From assembly GCA_024509875.1 (NCBI GenBank), contig JAMPIV010004247.1, positions 397,501 to 461,500 on the forward strand: a DNA stretch of 64,000 nt, in the 5' to 3' direction. The translations under genes were made by a program, and so were the position numbers. The notes beneath the pieces were generated by a model, which was not told where the DNA came from, searched no databases, and saw only the letters and a list, made by a program, of their open reading frames with translations. This stretch comes from Oreohelix idahoensis. Lineage: Eukaryota; Mollusca; Gastropoda; Stylommatophora; Oreohelicidae. Numbering within the stretch: position 1 is the first letter of the stretch; the number at the start of each line of letters is the position of its first letter. Shown here one piece after another: positions 11,100 to 19,884 of this stretch.

Positions 11100-12086
11100 T
11101 AAGTTTATGGCATGAAACTCTAGGACTAAGTGGGGTATCTAATTGTGAAGGTATATTAGTTTGAAGGATGTATCTACAAAGAAGTAACAAAATGAACGTT
11201 TCCTGCCATTTAGACAAAATACTACACTTTGTCAGTTCTTTCACCCCATGGATGGATGGGGCCATGACAGATACATACCTTAAACAGAGAGAGGAGACAG
11301 ACAGAAGCGGACAGACTGCCATATGCATGCATCACACATATTTCACACTGAGTTAACAACATCTCTTGATGCATATGTTGTACCAATTGTTCCCCACTTT
11401 AATTCTGCATTTTGAATTTCAAGGAAGATCACTTACGTCTTACAAATACATAATGAAATTAAAGTAAGTCTAAACAAATATTTTAATATAATTATAGACA
11501 TAGTTAAAAATAAGCATTTTCAGATAATGAATGAATAAGGTATTACAGGTTTCTATTGAAACTCCTACATATGAATTTTTTTTTGTTTTCCTAGTTTCAT
11601 TCAATTTACTAAGGCTGAACACTAAAAATATAAAGGATTGTTTCAAAATTTCATCCGAAGACGAGATTTTATAGAAACATTCAGAAATTACGATTGGTTT
11701 AACCCCTTCGCAACGACAGGTTTTTCATTCCAAATGACAACACCATTTTCAGCTTAGTTCGTTCCCCTGAACGACAGGATAATTGTAATTTTAGGGGTCA
11801 TATTTTTAATTTGACTGTAAACAGTTTATCGTAAAAGGAAACCCATTAACCATGATCAATGAGCCATAAACACCCAATCTTTAAAAAAAAAAAAATAATA
11901 ACTGATTTTTTGTACAACTGCTCCAAAAGTGTGTGGAGAGGATATGCAGCTGGAGAAAAATTAATGTGAACTCTATTAACTAGACTGATACATTTAAACA
12001 ACTTTCTTGTATAAGTGAACAAACTAAGTGCTAGCCCTAATTTTGTATGCACAGATGTTATTTTCATCACTTATGAGTTAAGGTCC
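11100..12086. other. Intergenic stretch without recognised gene
   Basis: AT-rich DNA between an R2 copy and the poly-G tract. The part 11700-11830 has the style of a mutated DNA-element end (AACCCCTTCGCAACGACAGG), but no partner end was found. No conserved frame. Confidence 0.35.
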
Positions 12087-12115
12087 GGAGGGGGGGGGGG
12101 GGGGGGCGGGGGGGT

Positions 12116-12163
<48 letters not shown>
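12087..12163. repeat. Poly-G tract
   Basis: About 77 bases of nearly pure G with single C and T interruptions, about 550 bp beyond the COPE stop codon. Such runs can form G-quadruplexes. They are also a classic place for sequencing or assembly error, so the length should not be trusted. Confidence 0.9.
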
Positions 12164-12164
<1 letters not shown>

Positions 12165-12189
12165 TCTGAAAAGATACAGAAAGAATAAG

Positions 12190-12570
12190 AACTAATTCCT
12201 CAGATATTTTGTATGAAGAGACTAATGTGAGGTTATGCATGGGGTTGACAACTTCACCATGTAAAACAAATTCCTACAAAAACTAAAAACTCTGGAAATT
12301 GTATGCAATACATAACTTATAATACCAAGGTGGGTACCGTGCAGATCCAAGGGGTATCGGAGGAGACAAAGAAAGAATATGACTACTGCGTCCTCTGACA
12401 TGTCATAAGAAGTGACTAATATAAAGTTCTGCATGAGGCTGGCAACCTCACCATGTAAAACACTACAACAAAGACCACCGCTGCAAGAGCACATTAATGC
12501 TTTGACACTGGCTTCTTGCAACTGGACCAGCTGCTCCATAAGGAGCAAGAAGGAAATAGTAGAAGTAAGC
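12190..12570 (+). repeat. R2 repeat, two partial copies in tandem
   Basis: Two adjacent R2 pieces share the block CATGAGGCTGGCAACCTCAC or its variant, and CATGTAAAACA (about 12240 and 12440). The second continues through GCAAGAGCACATTAATGCTT and TCCATAAGGAGCAAGAAGG. It lies immediately downstream of COPE and may form part of its 3' UTR. Confidence 0.7.
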
Positions 12571-12717
12571 AATAGAATACCAAGATAGAGAACTCAAGTT
12601 ACCAGTAACCATTAATGATAGTCAGTCACTTTAAAAACTTACATCATAAGCCACCAGCAACGTGTTAAATATAATTCAAAATCTGTCAATAATAGCATAT
12701 TAACAGGACTAATTTAT

Positions 12718-12771
12718 CTAAGCTGTAACACTGGGAGAGTAGTTCTTGGCAATTCTTTCAAATTCAGATTC
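12718..12771 (-). CDS. COPE: COPE terminal exon 10
   Basis: An 18-codon last exon after a TGTCCACAG acceptor, reading ESEFERIAKNYSPSVTA then TAG at 12718-12720. It corresponds to the vertebrate end ENDFDRLVLQYAPSA. No canonical AATAAA was found in the first few hundred bases downstream. Confidence 0.9.
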   Translation of the reverse strand, partial: ESEFERIAKNYSPSVTA

Positions 12772-13275
12772 CTGTGGACAGACAATGGCAAAGTTTATTA
12801 CATTTGTGAAGCATTTTTATATTTAAAAAAAAAAAAAAGCTCATAATCAACAAATGATGGGGTTTCAGTGAGTAAATTTTTTTTTTTTTCAATTTTATTA
12901 TTAAGAAATTTGACTGTGCACAAAGCGTTAAAAACCCTGCACAGTAAACCACTGTAAATGCTGGGATTACATTCCTAATCTGTGCCATATTCTGTAAAAC
13001 CATGTTTGACATACTTCACTCTTTGTGGAAAAGTAGGGTTACACTAGAGTAGAAAACATTATTAATGCATTTTAAAATATATTTCTATACCATAAGACAC
13101 TTACAAGCAACAAAATCAAGTAAAATAGATTTTTAAAACAGAGTATATTTGGTACATATAATTCAGTGAATACAAATTAGATAAGGGTTTCTAGTATGGA
13201 ATAAAAAAATAAAAACCTGTATGCAAATATTTGTAATCAGGTCTTCCCCTCTTGCATTTAAAAACAATTTCTCAC

Positions 13276-13350
13276 CTTCTGCAAGTAGTCTCGTACAAAT
13301 GGATGACTACGGTGGGAATCTTTCAGCTGTGAAAGGTACCTGTTACTGAC
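13276..13350 (-). CDS. COPE: COPE exon 9
   Basis: A 75 bp exon of 25 codons, phase 0 at both ends, between a CATTCCAG acceptor and a GTGAGA donor. It reads [20 protein letters not shown] then [20 protein letters not shown] is near identical to vertebrate COPE. Confidence 0.94.
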
Positions 13351-13696
13351 CTGGAATGACCAGGTACATTAAAAGTGAGTTTTGTTTAACTATGTTCATG
13401 CTTGCTCAGATATTTATAACTACAATGAATAAAAGAAGTACATTTTAAACTGTTACACAGCTTACAAGTTTATTTAACTGAAAATGAATGTCACCTCTGC
13501 AAATAACAATGAACTTTGCAAAGGCATATCTAATTCAAGATGTGACAGACTCAAGAGGCAAATTACTTTTTAACCAACATATCTGACGTCATCAATAACT
13601 AACTAAGCATCACTCTGAACAGTAACCATGTCTGTGGAATAGTTCTGAAGCATGTTCAAGAACATTATGTCAGTCATTCAGTGTCAGAATATTTAC

Positions 13697-13765
13697 CTCT
13701 GGAGCCTTTCCTAAGTGCTGACTAAGAACAATCATGTTGATTATTGTTTCTGCATTGTTACTGTC
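13697..13765 (-). CDS. COPE: COPE exon 8
   Basis: A 69 bp exon of 23 codons, phase 0 at both ends, between an ATTTGTCAG acceptor and a GTAAAT donor. It reads DSNNAETIINMIVLSQHLGK then APE, matching the vertebrate ETL.NLIVLSQHLGK block. Confidence 0.93.
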
Positions 13766-13809
13766 CTGACAAATAGAAATAATACACGGAATCAGATTGC
13801 TTTTGGTAC

Positions 13810-14160
13810 AGGGTGTCTAAAATAAATATAAACACAATTTGAATGCTTGGAACTTCTACACAAACTGAGGCAGATTTAGTAAACTTTGCAGGAATGGAGT
13901 TATGACACTAGATGACGTATGTGTTGGCTTAGTGCTGGTGTGTTTCGCTTGGTGGCAGTTTTTAGCTGCTTCAGTGCAATAGAAAATGACACTACATTTC
14001 AGCAACATACAGATTTGCTGATGTGGTGCTGGATATCAGAGAATGTCAATGGTGTATTCAGCAATATGGGTAACCATTACAAAGTTAAGTGATAAACAAT
14101 GAGGTTCATGGAATAGGGCATAATGTGAACAATAACCAATTTGGAAGACCTCACAGTTGT
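13810..14160 (+). mobile_element. Probable DNA-transposon relic in COPE intron 7
   Basis: The segment starts CAGGGTGTCTAAAATAAATA and includes ATGACACTACATTTCAGCAA. The opening and the GGCAGATTTAGTAAACTTTGC phrase resemble the left end and first codons of mariner-type elements. Stops break any frame within 30 codons and no right end was found, so this is only a suggestion. Confidence 0.3.
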
Positions 14161-14164
14161 AAGT

Positions 14165-14890
14165 GGTATTTACACATATCCTAAAAGAGAACTGCATGAG
14201 ACTAGTAACCTCATCATGTAACTTAAAAAGCTACAGAAAACATCACCACAAGAGCATATATATGATTGGGTGCTGGCTTCCTGTAAGGGCTCCATAGGGA
14301 GGGAGAAGGAAAGTGATGATGAGTGATAAGAGATTTTTAAAAATTGTGTTCAATGAAATCACTTGTATACTTAATGGTGTGGTCAATCTACATAACTTGT
14401 GCTGGGTCAAGGAAAGTCCATACACAATAGAAAAATAGTGGGCTAACCAATCAGGAGTGCTATTTACCTTGCCTGAGCACTATATGCACAAAATGACCTT
14501 TTCTTTCACGCAAATAATGGGACATAGAGAACTGCACCAATACTAAGCAAGCTCATTTGTCACCTAGTTTTTAACTCAACGTTATTTACGCAAAATTCTA
14601 TCTTCAACTTTACAAAAATTATATCCATTCAAACTGCATATTTTGGGATTTTTATATAGAGATGGTTGAAAAATTATCAAACTTATACTTCTCCTATTTG
14701 CTCACGATGGAGCATGGCGCCACCGCCGCAGCTGGCCCCTTTGCAGAAAGCCTGCACTAAGCATTTATGTGCTCTTGCATTGGTTTCTGTAACAATGTGT
14801 TTTACACGATGAGGTTGCCAGCCCCATACAAAACCTCGTATTAGTTACTTCTTATAACATGCTTGAGGGAGCAGTAATCCTAATTCTTAC
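14165..14890. repeat. R2 repeats, one plus copy and one minus copy
   Basis: A plus copy (about 14165-14315) has CCTCATCATGTAA, AAGAGCATA and GGGCTCCATAGGGAG. A minus copy (about 14693-14890) has GGAGCATGGCGCCACC, CAGCTGGCCCCTTTGCAG and GATGAGGTTGCCAGCC. Between them (14316-14692) no exon or repeat was recognised. This stretch was searched for the missing COPE TPR block without success. Confidence 0.65.
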
Positions 14891-14979
14891 TTTGTCTACA
14901 CTTATATCGTACATGATAATACGTTAAATATGCTTATTTTTAGAAAAAGAACACAAAAAGAACAGCTTTAACAAAGCAC

Positions 14980-15042
14980 TTTGAAGTGCAAATGTGCCAG
15001 TTCTTGGAAAATGTAGTAAGCATCTTGGTATTTGTCCCCGCC
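14980..15042 (-). CDS. COPE: COPE exon 7 (donor side doubtful)
   Basis: After a CTGTTTCAG acceptor the frame opens with GGDKYQDAYYIFQELA, a clear match to the vertebrate GGEKLQDAYYIFQE block. It then reads HLHFK, unlike the expected continuation (Asp-Lys and a hydrophobic TPR helix), and meets TAA at 14971-14973. A weak GT donor after AAA at 14980 would join in frame to exon 8 but would skip about 36 residues. Either a following exon was missed, or this allele or assembly has lost it. Confidence 0.75.
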
Positions 15043-15129
15043 CTGAAACAGAAACAACAGATATATGGGTCTATGATGCAATCATCAAAATCCATAATTC
15101 TCGCCGTTTGTAGGTAGGTCACATCTAAG

Positions 15130-15760
15130 GGAAAGTTGAAAGTTAGAGATTAATTGTATTATTTCCCTTATATGTACTCTCCCAAAAATAGTAACACTCA
15201 ACAAAGAAAAGTCAGTGTGGAACCCAGTTTTATTGCGGAAACGGATTTAACTCATCATTTTGTTAAAAATAACCTTAAAATGTAAGTTTTTGATTGTTTC
15301 TTCAAGACAAAATTTTAATTTAAAGTATTGCAGACTTATTATTATGGATCAAAATGATAAGATGGCTGCAAAACGAGCTGTCTTGCATTGGAATTCAATT
15401 GATGCAGAAATTATCACTGGCAGTAATAAGGGAGAACGAGTCTTAATTTCTCGCATTGACTTAGAACCGAGCGAGCGCAGTTTGCCATTTAGGATGCGAC
15501 GTCGTCAATTCCCAGTGATTTTAGCATTTGCAATGACGATCAATAAGGCGCAAGGACAATCTTTTGATCACGTAGAAGTTTTCCTTCCTGAACCTGTCTT
15601 CGGACATGGCCAGCTCTATGTCACCCTCACCCGAGGAACAAATCATGAAAACTTGAAAGTTTTTGTTAAAAACACTTTTTAATCAGGGAACATTCTTTGA
15701 AACAAATCCACGCATTTTCACAAAAAATGTTGTCATCAAAGAACTTTTATATTGAATTTA
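15130..15760 (+). mobile_element. Helitron helicase 3' fragment
   Basis: An open frame ending at 15682 reads AKRAVLHWNSIDAEIITGSN, ERVLISRIDLEPSERSLPF, then RRRQFPVILAFAMTINKAQG and QSFDHVEVFLPEPVFGHGQL. It contains the superfamily 1 helicase motifs of Helitron (Pif1-like) helicases: FAMTINKAQGQ, and YVTLTRGTN as motif VI. Only the last part, about 110 residues, is left. The flanks (TACTCTCCCAAAAATAGT before, AATCAGGGAACATTCTTTGAA after) recur at 26240-26720. Confidence 0.85.
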
Positions 15761-15923
15761 CAAATAAAAAAAAAATATTTTACAGTTTTTGATTTACTTC
15801 GGTCATTATTGACGAGTTATTGCTAGTTAAATAATAAGGCAGCTTTACTGAATAAAAAAAAAAAATTATAACATATATATCAAAATAAATTAATAACAGA
15901 AAAAAAAAACCATGTTTACTTAC

Positions 15924-16005
15924 TATGGCTAAGTTCAACCATGCTTGAGCCACCTGGGTGAGAATGTTGTCTTCATCATAATCCTGCATTCTCTTCAACT
16001 CTTTT
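15924..16005 (-). CDS. COPE: COPE exon 6
   Basis: An 82 bp exon. The first base finishes Lys, and it then reads KELKRMQDYDEDNILTQVAQ and AWLNLAI, ending in phase 0 at GTAAGT. KELKRMQD.DED..LTQ.A.AW is highly conserved in COPE. It is separated from exon 5 by a 217 bp intron. Confidence 0.93.
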
Positions 16006-16222
16006 CTGTTATTGTAAAATGTAAATTGTTTCAGTACTCAAACAAAACAACTGAAAAGAATGTATTTAATATTTAATTTTCATAGCAAAGGTTTGTTTAT
16101 ATAAGCAAACACTATGCAATGTGAACACAATATTATACCAATTATAATCCCTAACACTCACCCCAAAATAACTGAATCTTGTCACTCTACTTAACAAGTT
16201 TTTTGTAGCTTTATTAACTTAC

Positions 16223-16276
16223 TTTGCAAGATCCACCCTGTCTAGTTTGAGCAATGTCTGCACCATCAATGCTATG
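16223..16276 (-). CDS. COPE: COPE exon 5
   Basis: A 54 bp exon between a TTGTCCACAG acceptor and a GTAAGT donor. The C that opens it completes Cys, and it then encodes IALMVQTLLKLDRVDLA plus two bases of Lys. It matches the vertebrate VQILLKLDRLDLA block and so fixes the reading frame on the far side of the nested insertion. Confidence 0.92.
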
Positions 16277-16395
16277 CTGTGGACAATGAAAGATATTTAA
16301 TTACAAAACATTACACCATCCCGACAAAACATTAAAATAAGAAAATGTCTAAATTTTCTACGTAAATCTTTTAGTTGGAGACACTGAATAAAGCA

Positions 16396-16532
16396 TCATC
16401 AACCAAGATCTGCTTACTCGGAGCAAGCAAGAGGACATGCACACCATCATAGCTGGCAGACGCTGGAGCTGGGTTGGCCATGTCCTCAGAAGAGACCCTG
16501 ATGCCATCACAAGAACAGCTATGCTTGGAACC
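16396..16532 (+). mobile_element. RTE-B LINE 3' fragment, left part
   Basis: The coding text HTIIAGRRWSWVGHVLRRDP and the following codons match the RTE-B copies at 33100 and 53700. The element continues at 25183-25397 on the other side of the Ty3/gypsy insertion. The whole RTE-B fragment is flanked by the 13-base direct repeat ACTGAATAAAGCA (16383-16395 and 25398-25410). Confidence 0.9.
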
Positions 16533-16799
16533 TGTGATGCTACACTGTAATTCTGTCTTTTAACAGGCCCGATTCTGTGGTTCTAGTTTGAGTTTTCACC
16601 ATTTCTCTTCACTTTGTAATTATATGGGTTTGCCTTGTTTCTTCTCATGTGAATATATCGTGTTTGGTATTTTTGAGGAGGTAATTTTAATGGGTTCGTT
16701 TTAGGTCAGTAGGTTTATTTTTCACTCGGCCAGTTTTACTTTCTTCTGATTTTTCGCGATTCCCGTAAATTTCATTGTTTACGAAAATCGATATTTTCG
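16533..16799 (+). repeat. Truncated 5' LTR
   Basis: It matches the first 267 bases of the 3' LTR (18397-18664) with about four substitutions, then jumps at ATATTTTCG straight into gag sequence. The rest of the LTR, the primer-binding site and the 5' leader are missing, which shows a deletion rather than a naturally short LTR. Confidence 0.85.
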
Positions 16800-17809
16800 T
16801 AAATGCCAAACCATGTTCAGGGAGAGCAGGCCGGAGAAGGGAGAGTTTTGCTCAGTTTGCAGAGCGGGTGAGAAATTACTTAACCCGGTAGAGGGAACTG
16901 TCAGGACTGGCAAAAACTTTCGAAGGATTGGAGGAGTTAGTTCTGTGTGAACAAGTAAAGGCAAACATGTCCCCCGACTTGAGGCGGTATCTGGCGGAGC
17001 AGGGTGCCCAGCAACTTGATCAGATTATCGTGTTCGCCGAAAGGTACAACCCAGCACAGGCCGAAGTACTGGGACAGAAACGGAAAAACCCAGACCTGCC
17101 AGCCCCGGACAAAGAAGCTTCATCATCACAGCCGGCTACTTCACCAGCTCATCAGCAACCAGGGCCTTCTCGCAAGGAGCCTCATTCTGGTTATAACTTG
17201 CGCCCCCAGCAGCATAACAGAGCACCGACAACAACCTCTCAGGAACCCGCTAGGAACAGAGGAGATAATGAGAGGTATTGTCAGAATTGTAGAACCACTT
17301 CCCACTGGACATCCCGGTGCATGAACAAACCCCCAGCTCATCATGCAGCTTGTTTAAGACCGGTGAGATGGACTAAAGGGAATAAATGGGAACCAGTCCA
17401 GGCAGAGAAGTTGTTCTCTAACAGTGGACCAGCCGTAGTGAATGGGACAGCCACTACGTGTTTGTTTGACAGCGGGCTTACTTACCCCAGTATCATCGCT
17501 CGTCATTTGGTGAAACCAGGTCAGTGGACAGGAGAAATAGTTGAGATTGGTGGCATTTTGAGAAGAGGTATCTCACAGCGTTTGCCTGTAGCCAATATTG
17601 AGGTGAAATGCAAGTTTGTGTCTGGCACAATCAAGGCAGCTGTAATGGCACAGCCAGCACATGATTTCATCCTGGGAAGCCCATACTTAGTTTTGGGAAA
17701 CCCAACCACACCGATCCTTGCTAACGCAAGGGGGCCTACTGCAGGCCAGAGAAGTGAAAGGGGAAAGCCCCAAATTCACGGGAGCTCAAACATCCTTGTC
17801 TTGCAATGA
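16800..17809 (+). pseudogene. gag and protease remnant of the Ty3/gypsy-type element
   Basis: In the frame open from 16892 to 17809 the first part (LCEQVKANMSPDLRRYLAEQ near 16950) has the helical, SCAN-like look of some gypsy Gag proteins. A zinc knuckle CX2CX4HX4C lies at 17279-17320 (CQNC...H....C). An aspartic protease follows, with LFDSG at about 17462-17476 and FILGSPYL near 17670. The same frame is blocked by TAG at 16889-16891, ahead of which FAQFAERVRNYL is readable. The reading ends soon after protease, where pol should continue, so this is a truncated, inactive copy. Confidence 0.82.
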
Positions 17810-18306
17810 GGACGACAAAAGCCTCTAAAGACAGTGGAATGTTGATTACAGAGGCGTATTCGCCTGTCAGCCCTGTTCAGCCTAATAATCGCCAAACAGT
17901 GGTGACGCCTCTGATTCCAGAAGTACCTTATTTTCCGTCGGGAATTAGGCCCCCGATGGTATTAAATCCCTCAAGGGAGGGAAATACTGACAAGAAGGGA
18001 CACATGCACGGTGCTTCAGTCAACCGCAAACAGTTACGCCCTGTTATGGAGATATCTGGCCAAGCCAGTCAGACTGTTTCCAAACACTGGGAGGTCACAC
18101 CATTTGGTAATCATTATTTACCACGCGCCGCCAGGAAAATTCGTGGGCGAAGGAAACACACGAGAGGGAGGAGGAAGGGCGACCAGTCAGGTTGCAGTCG
18201 CCAGGAGAAAATCCCATGGCGCGACCCTCACGATCCAGGGCTTGCAAAGATTCTCAAGGATAGGGAGATGGGCCTGTATGATAATGCTAATTATGATAGT
18301 GATTAG
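17806..18306 (+). other. Unrecognised ORF at the 3' end of the LTR element
   Basis: A 166-codon open frame overlaps the protease frame by 4 bases. It is proline-rich at first, then very basic (RKIRGRRKHTRGRRKGD), with an acidic end (DREMGLYDNANYDSD). It stops about 75 bases before the polypurine tract. It may be the leftover 3' end of pol fused across the deletion, or an extra ORF of this lineage. I do not recognise it and would not call it an envelope gene. Confidence 0.45.
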
Positions 18307-18380
18307 ATCGGGATGTAGATCTAGATACGGACCAGTATGAAACCCAGAGATTTCAGTGATTTAGCACGGATTCCCGCACT

Positions 18381-18396
18381 TGAAAGGGGGGACTTA
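18381..18396 (+). other. Polypurine tract
   Basis: TGAAAGGGGGGACTTA lies directly before the TGTG that opens the 3' LTR. This is the expected place and composition of the plus-strand primer of LTR retrotransposons. Confidence 0.75.
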
Positions 18397-18811
18397 TGTG
18401 ATGCTACACTGTAATTCTGTCTTTTAACAGGCCCGATTCTGTGGTTCTAGTTTGAGTTTTCACCATTTCTCTTCACTTTGTAATTATATGGGTTTGCCTT
18501 GTTTCTTCTCATGTGAATATATCGTGTTCGGTATTTTTGAGGAGGTAATTTTAATGGGTTCGTTTTAGGTCGGTGGGTTTATTTTTTACTCAGCCAGTTT
18601 TACTTTCTTCTGATTTTTCGCGATTCCCGTAAATTTCATTGTTTACGAAAATCGATATTTTCGGGCACGCCTGTATGACGCGCCAGACACACGTGGCCAT
18701 CACGTAATGTGACGCAAATTTTCGGACAACGCGGGATTTGCGTAAGGGCTAGTATTGATTTTTCCTAGAGCTGCCATTGGTCCGAGCAGATACGTAGAAG
18801 TATATTTGCGT

Positions 18812-18880
18812 CTCTCCACATGTAAGCCTACCTTGCCGTGGTTGGAGAGCTTGAGCGCCTCAATGATCCCGGGAGCTATG
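18812..18880 (+). ncRNA. Possible HDV/Pr77-like ribozyme at the LINE 5' end
   Basis: The first seven bases of the element, CTCTCCA (18812-18818), are exactly complementary to TGGAGAG (18843-18849). Between them ACC (18830-18832) pairs with GGT (18840-18842) around a 7-base loop. Directly after comes the hairpin TTGAG-CGC-CTCAA (18851-18863). This order matches P1 (7 bp), P3 (3 bp) and P4 of HDV-like ribozymes, which are known at the 5' ends of some LINEs (R2, L1Tc). Pairing for P2 and the catalytic C in J4/2 were not convincingly placed, so this is a candidate only. Confidence 0.4.
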
Positions 18881-19884
18881 CCGGCGGGAGTTTTACTCCT
18901 GGCAGGGTCACCCAAGCCGGACAGGTCCTGGGTGAGGGGCCAGACTAAATGGGCTGAGGAGTGGGTGGAACCCTATAGGTGTAGATGCAGAACCCACCGG
19001 CGAGTGGTACATGCTCTGGTCTGCACCAATCCACCCCCACTTCATGGGTTAAATGCTTTCTTGCCTCATTCTTCACTGTTTGTCGTCTATCACGCCCATG
19101 GCGACCGTTGCCTCAATTGGCTGTGTGTGGTGTACCCGGAAACGGGGCCTCCCAGTACTGAGGCAAAGTTAAGTCCCCGATGTCACTTATCGGTGCAGAA
19201 TTGAGAGAGATGGCTGAGCATCACAATCCCTCCTGTGTTGCAGCATGATGAGAACCCAGCATTGCACACTGAGCTTGGGGGGATCACTTGGGCACCAGAC
19301 TTAATACTGGCTCTTGACTGGATGGCCGCATGCAGGAGATTTCTACAATGGAGGGTTGGCAGGTGGTGGGTATCGGGAAGTGGCTCTGTGCAGGACGTGA
19401 GGATTCCTGGGAGAGCCCCGAACCAGAGCACAGCATTGTGCAAGCTCTGCATAGTTGGAGAGCCCCCTGGATGACGGGGAATGCACAGTGTGCTACCCCA
19501 CCTATCCCCAACTGCTAACTTAGAACCAGAAGTGGGGTCCTCTGTATGCGTGCCAGGCCAGGATAAAATGCCTGGGAAAGAGACTGGAGCTCAGAACTCC
19601 CTAACTCAAAGTTGCAGGATGGCAGAAAAGCCACGGGAAAGACAGGGCTATTTTGAAGATAACGCAACCATATTTTCACCATACGAGCTCGGACGCCGCC
19701 TCGGTAAACAAGGTCCGCGCAGAGCAGTGACACCCCCAGGCTGCTTGCGAATAGTCTACTACTGGGAACATAAACAGATTAGGGATGAGCCCACTCTCCC
19801 GTTGAACAGGTGCTAAAGTCGTAGATACTGGGCCAGAAGGCGCACCGGAAACCACAGTATCATGCAACTCGCTTTTTTTTTTCT

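Noticed and set aside
17806..18306. Envelope gene of the LTR element
   Set aside because: No signal peptide, membrane segment or glycoprotein-like pattern; the frame is basic and proline-rich.
18755..19816. Several frames of 60-150 codons before the LINE polyprotein, possibly an ORF1
   Set aside because: No Gag-like coiled coil or CCHC knuckle; the region reads as a structured 5' UTR, and frames overlap on both strands.
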